Shown piece by piece: positions 60,392 to 64,000 of a stretch of 64,000 bases of DNA. Origin of the DNA: Pagrus major (Eukaryota > Chordata > Actinopteri > Spariformes > Sparidae); NCBI RefSeq assembly GCF_040436345.1, contig NC_133218.1:23421070-23485069 (forward strand), read 5' to 3'. How positions within the stretch are numbered: position 1 is the stretch's first letter; every line of letters begins with the position of its first letter. The translations under genes and the position numbers were made by a program. The notes below the pieces were generated by a model. It did no database searches. It worked only from the letters and a program-made list of their open reading frames with translations, and was not told the DNA's origin.

Positions 60392-63300
60392 TCAGTAATC
60401 TTCATCTTCAGACTCCTCTTCCTCTGCAGTCTCCAGCCAGGTCAGCCACTGGTTCACCTGTGCCATCAACACAATATCTCCATTAGGCAAAGTTATCTTT
60501 TCCTGAAGCAATCAGCTGAGTAAAACATGAATGGGCATCAGATGGCCATATCCTGTTTTGGGGCATTTTTCCTGCCTTTATTTGTTAGAACAGCTTAAGA
60601 GTGTGACCACAAGGAATCATTGCAGCCTCATTTTTATAACCCTGTACACATGATCAGAACAGTAACAGGGGCTGGACTCTGAAATCTCAGTCGCCACCAA
60701 TTTCTGTACCAACAAAAGGATGGCCAGACACTGACCAGACACTGAGAAAAGGTGTTTACATGCCACAGAATTTGGTTTTATGAGTATTCCAGCTAGCACA
60801 TCCACTTGTCTAAAACAAAGGATATGAGGTTTACATGCACTCGTCTGGAATACTCAAAAAACCTGATCATAACCAGGCTACTAGTGAGCACATAAACATG
60901 TAAAGCTGCTGTTCTGTCGGTAGCTGAAAAACTGTACCAACAAAAAATAATCTCAGGCAGTGGACATAAAATTACCTGAAATAATGCTTTCCCCTTCCCT
61001 GGATACTCTTGGTTGACATCTTCTTTCCATGAAAGGAAGCCTTCTTCTTCGATTATTTCCATGTCATAAAAGTTTACAAAGTAGCGAAGCAACATGCCTG
61101 AAAACAGAGGAGCAAATATCAAGCTTCTGCACCAACACCTTCCCTCACTCACTCAGACCAACAGTGTTACACTTAACAAGTGTGCGTACGTACCTTTGGG
61201 GAAACCCTTCGTGCTGCAGTGGACCTGCAGGGCGTACATGGCACTGACTTGCAGGTCGATGTGATCGTGCAGGAACTTCTGCATCACTGGCTTGAAAGAC
61301 AGCAGAAGTTGCTTCTCCTCATCCAGCTGCTCTTTACTGGGTGATGCATGCTGCTCTTCATCATCGTCAGGGTTGATCTCATAAGCAATGTACTGCAGGA
61401 AACTGGCAGACAAGAAGATGATCAAATTATTGTAAAGTACTTGAAGACTCTACTTCCAAGATATTTTTTTTTAAAATCAAAGATTGATTTCATTGGAAAC
61501 ATGGTCCACTGCTGTACCTGGTCATGAGGATGTTGACAAAGCCCTTGTCAGTGTGGAGTTTAGGGGAGATGTTGTCTTTGATCCACTTGTAGATGGACTG
61601 TGGAGAGGGATCTACTTTGATCTGTTTCAGCAGCTCCTTTTCCAGTTTCATGAGTGGGAACAAAAAGCTGAGACCTTTCCCCTCGAGAATCTCCAGCATC
61701 CTGTCTTTGTTCTGGTCGCATTCTATGAGAGGATAAAAAAAAATAAAAATAAAAATCCCCATCAGTACAAATAAAAGACTCACATTTGGAAAATAACATG
61801 TGGTCAGAGCATGTTTACACGTACCAGGTAGCATCTTCAGCATGTTGACCTTGCTCTGCTGGAACAGGTCACCCAGCCACTCACGATCCTTCAGTTTGAC
61901 CATCTGCTGCAGACAGAGCAGGAACAGTGGGAAATGTGCACCATTCTCCAGCGGATGGGCCAAATCGGTGATGCTGACCAGGTCTACAATGATGGCGCGA
62001 GCTGCAAACTGTGCCAGGTAGGACTTAACCAGCGGGATTTCTTCCTCGATCTTAGGACACTGGTCCAGAACACCCAAAAAGGCCTATCAAATACAAACAT
62101 AATGGTTAGTGCTGAACTACCGCTTCACATTCAGATGGTAAAAGGTTTTTTACATTCCGATTAATTTAAACAATTTGAAGGTTACAACACTGACCTGCAT
62201 TAGATTTTCTCCAGTGACAATGCCCTCGGTGCAGAGTGCATGGACCAGGGTGCTTGCATGTTCTTTGTCCTCATCTGAACGATCAAGGGAATAGACCACA
62301 ATCTTGTTCAGCATCTCGGACAAGAAGTGCTTTGGAGCCTTCATCTCCCTCACAGCATTCACTGCCTCATCGATGTTCTTGCTGTTCAGGTAATCTGCCA
62401 CCAATGTCTCCTGAAGAGGAAATGACAGTCAGATTTAGTATGCTAGACATACAGTATAACGTGGATAAAAGGAAGCACACAGTGAGAAACGTACGGTCAT
62501 TTTCTGCAACTCTTCCTTTGTGGGAGGAGCTTTTTTAGTTGACTTGGCAGGTTTTTCCTGAATAGGAGGAGGGTTGATTTTCAGGCCAAGCTGTGGAGAC
62601 TAAAAAAAGAAAGCCAAATGAGTATATGTTCACTGGGACTACCACATCAGTTCAACAGATATGTTTATAATGTAAAGAATGTTACCTGTCCTAGCGGTGA
62701 ACCTTGGGCAGGAATCATTGTCATCTGTGGCTTCTGCACTTGTTTTTTATTCAAGATGAAGGACTGTGCTGGCCTCAGACTGACCTAAAGGGATGAAGAC
62801 AGCCAACAGGATCGATTTAAATGGAGCCCAGCCTACTCCCAACATAAAGACGCAACAAGAACAAACATGATCTTAGTTTATGAATGCAAGTGGTCGTACC
62901 TCATCAGCATTGAGCTTCCCTTTCTTGCTGAAACGTGGAGCCATATCCTTGGACTGCATCTGCATCTGCATCTGCGCTGAGTGATTCTGTTTATGGCTGA
63001 AAACTGGTGAATTCTGCCCCTTTGAAAAGAGATTTCACAGATTTATAGTGAGGAACACTGACTTCCTAGATTCACTAAAACAAAAAGGACAAAGAAACAT
63101 ACACTGTAGATGTGCTGTACATACCTGGCTTGGTTTTATGTATGGTTTGCTTCCTGCTTCAAACTGAGGCTGGTGTGAACCGTTGCCGTTAACAGTATGG
63201 CCATTGTAGTGCGGGGTTGTGCGATGACGTCCCATGGTTGGGGAATAGTGGTCCTGAATGACCCCTGGACCTGTACCTATGCTGATTCCTACCAAAAACA

Positions 63301-64000
63301 AGACAGCAAACATTAAAAACATTGATAGAGGAGGTTTGCTTGATTGATACATCAAGGTGATGGCGTATTGCTCACATACCAGGCATTTGTCCAAACATAT
63401 CAGCCAGTCCACCAAGAGGTTCCCTGTCAAACTTGATCTTCGTTGGCAGAAAGGAGTTCTCCATGAAGAAGTCATTCCTCATTGCATCGGATGAAGGTGG
63501 AATAAAAACACCCAAATCCTGCAACACACAATCAGATTGTAAGGATAAAAAGGTAAATATTTGATATCATGAATCATTCTAAAAACAGACAATTCATCTC
63601 CAAAGTAGACCTGGTAGACTAACCTTTACTGCATCCTGACGAACTTGGTTGATCGTCTTCGGTCCGTTGTCAACGTGAGCTTTACGAGGCGACCAGTGGT
63701 TCGCCCGCAGCTCCACTGTATTCTGCAGCAGGAAACGAATCCTTGCTGGCAGCTCCTTGTTGATCGTTAAGGACTGCATGCGGCCAAAGTACTGATCCAT
63801 CAAAGACTGGAATGAGAATGTACTCGTTAGTAAATGGAACAAAGATTTTAGGCAACACTGTCATTTGGTTGTTTTCCCCACATACTCACCCTAGCCTTTG
63901 CGTGATCAAGTTTAGGTCCCACTGTTTTCATTATCTGACAGAGGCATTCCAAATCTTCACCCATATCCTTGAGTTGGACTCTCTTCTTCTTATCCAACAG
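60392..64000 (-). CDS. eif4g2: eIF4G2 (DAP5/NAT1), C-terminal 665 residues; 5' exons lie outside the window
   Basis: Thirteen exons: 64000-63890 (partial), 63806-63624, 63518-63380, 63288-63125, 63019-62900, 62784-62686, 62599-62495, 62410-62195, 62083-61825, 61722-61518, 61402-61194, 61097-60976 and 60457-60392 (TGA). Phases all agree. The order matches human DAP5: the end of the MIF4G domain (RIRFLLQNTVELR), a linker with GGLADMFGQMPG and SPTMGRHR, the MA3 domain (REMKAPKHFLSEMLNK; VKSYLAQFAARAI) and the W2 domain (LRYFVNFYDMEIIEEEGFLS), ending NQWLTWLETAEEEESEDEDY. DAP5 lacks the eIF4E-binding region and drives cap-independent or alternative cap-dependent translation. Human eIF4G2 starts at a GUG codon, but that end is not in the window. 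No truncation or frameshift was seen. Confidence 0.96.

Noticed and set aside
60458-62194. Intronic C/D-box snoRNA (one is hosted by human EIF4G2)
   Set aside because: No paired C and D boxes with a terminal stem were found in the eif4g2 introns in the window.

Overview
This is vertebrate nuclear DNA, most likely from a percomorph teleost fish. The introns are short with clean GT-AG borders. The spacers carry TTAA-flanked miniature elements, a degraded tRNA-type SINE, LINE 3' tails and microsatellites typical of spiny-rayed fish. There are no bacterial operons, rRNA or tRNA genes or CRISPR arrays. Gene order matches the human 11p15.4 block AMPD3 - LYVE1 - IRAG1 (MRVI1) - CTR9 - EIF4G2, but no rnf141 gene was seen between ampd3 and lyve1. 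I cannot name the species.

Layout. Positions 2-4336 (+) hold the last 11 exons of ampd3 (AMP deaminase 3), including the catalytic domain. Positions 7111-5162 (-) hold a complete six-exon lyve1 (Link-domain hyaluronan receptor). These two genes are tail to tail. From 7.1 to 10.5 kb there is repeat-rich spacer. Positions 26374-10578 (-) hold the conserved irag1 core (IP3-receptor-associated PKG substrate, tail-anchored in the ER). Positions 26.4-40 kb are mostly repeats, but they contain a likely 29-nt micro-exon and a candidate alternative first exon beside a CArG box. Positions 47038-40148 (-) hold 17 further minus-strand coding exons that resemble the EF-hand and coiled-coil part of KASH5. 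Every splice phase from 47038 to 13350 agrees, so one gene of about 36 exons and 1527 codons is the simplest reading. A two-gene reading is still possible. Positions 48328-58297 (+) hold a complete 23-exon ctr9 (PAF1-complex TPR scaffold, 1171 aa), head to head with the long irag1 transcript. Positions 64000-60392 (-) hold the last 13 exons of eif4g2 (DAP5/NAT1), tail to tail with ctr9.

How the genes relate. They do not form a pathway; this is a conserved syntenic block. ctr9 and eif4g2 are housekeeping genes (transcription elongation and non-canonical translation). ampd3 is purine-nucleotide metabolism, lyve1 is a lymphatic and endothelial surface receptor, and irag1 links cGMP/PKG signalling to ER calcium release. 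The most unusual feature is the KASH5-like module that appears to be spliced onto irag1.

Limits. Exon borders come from reading frame, splice consensus and remembered family sequences, with no alignment or expression data. Repeat family names are by recognition only.
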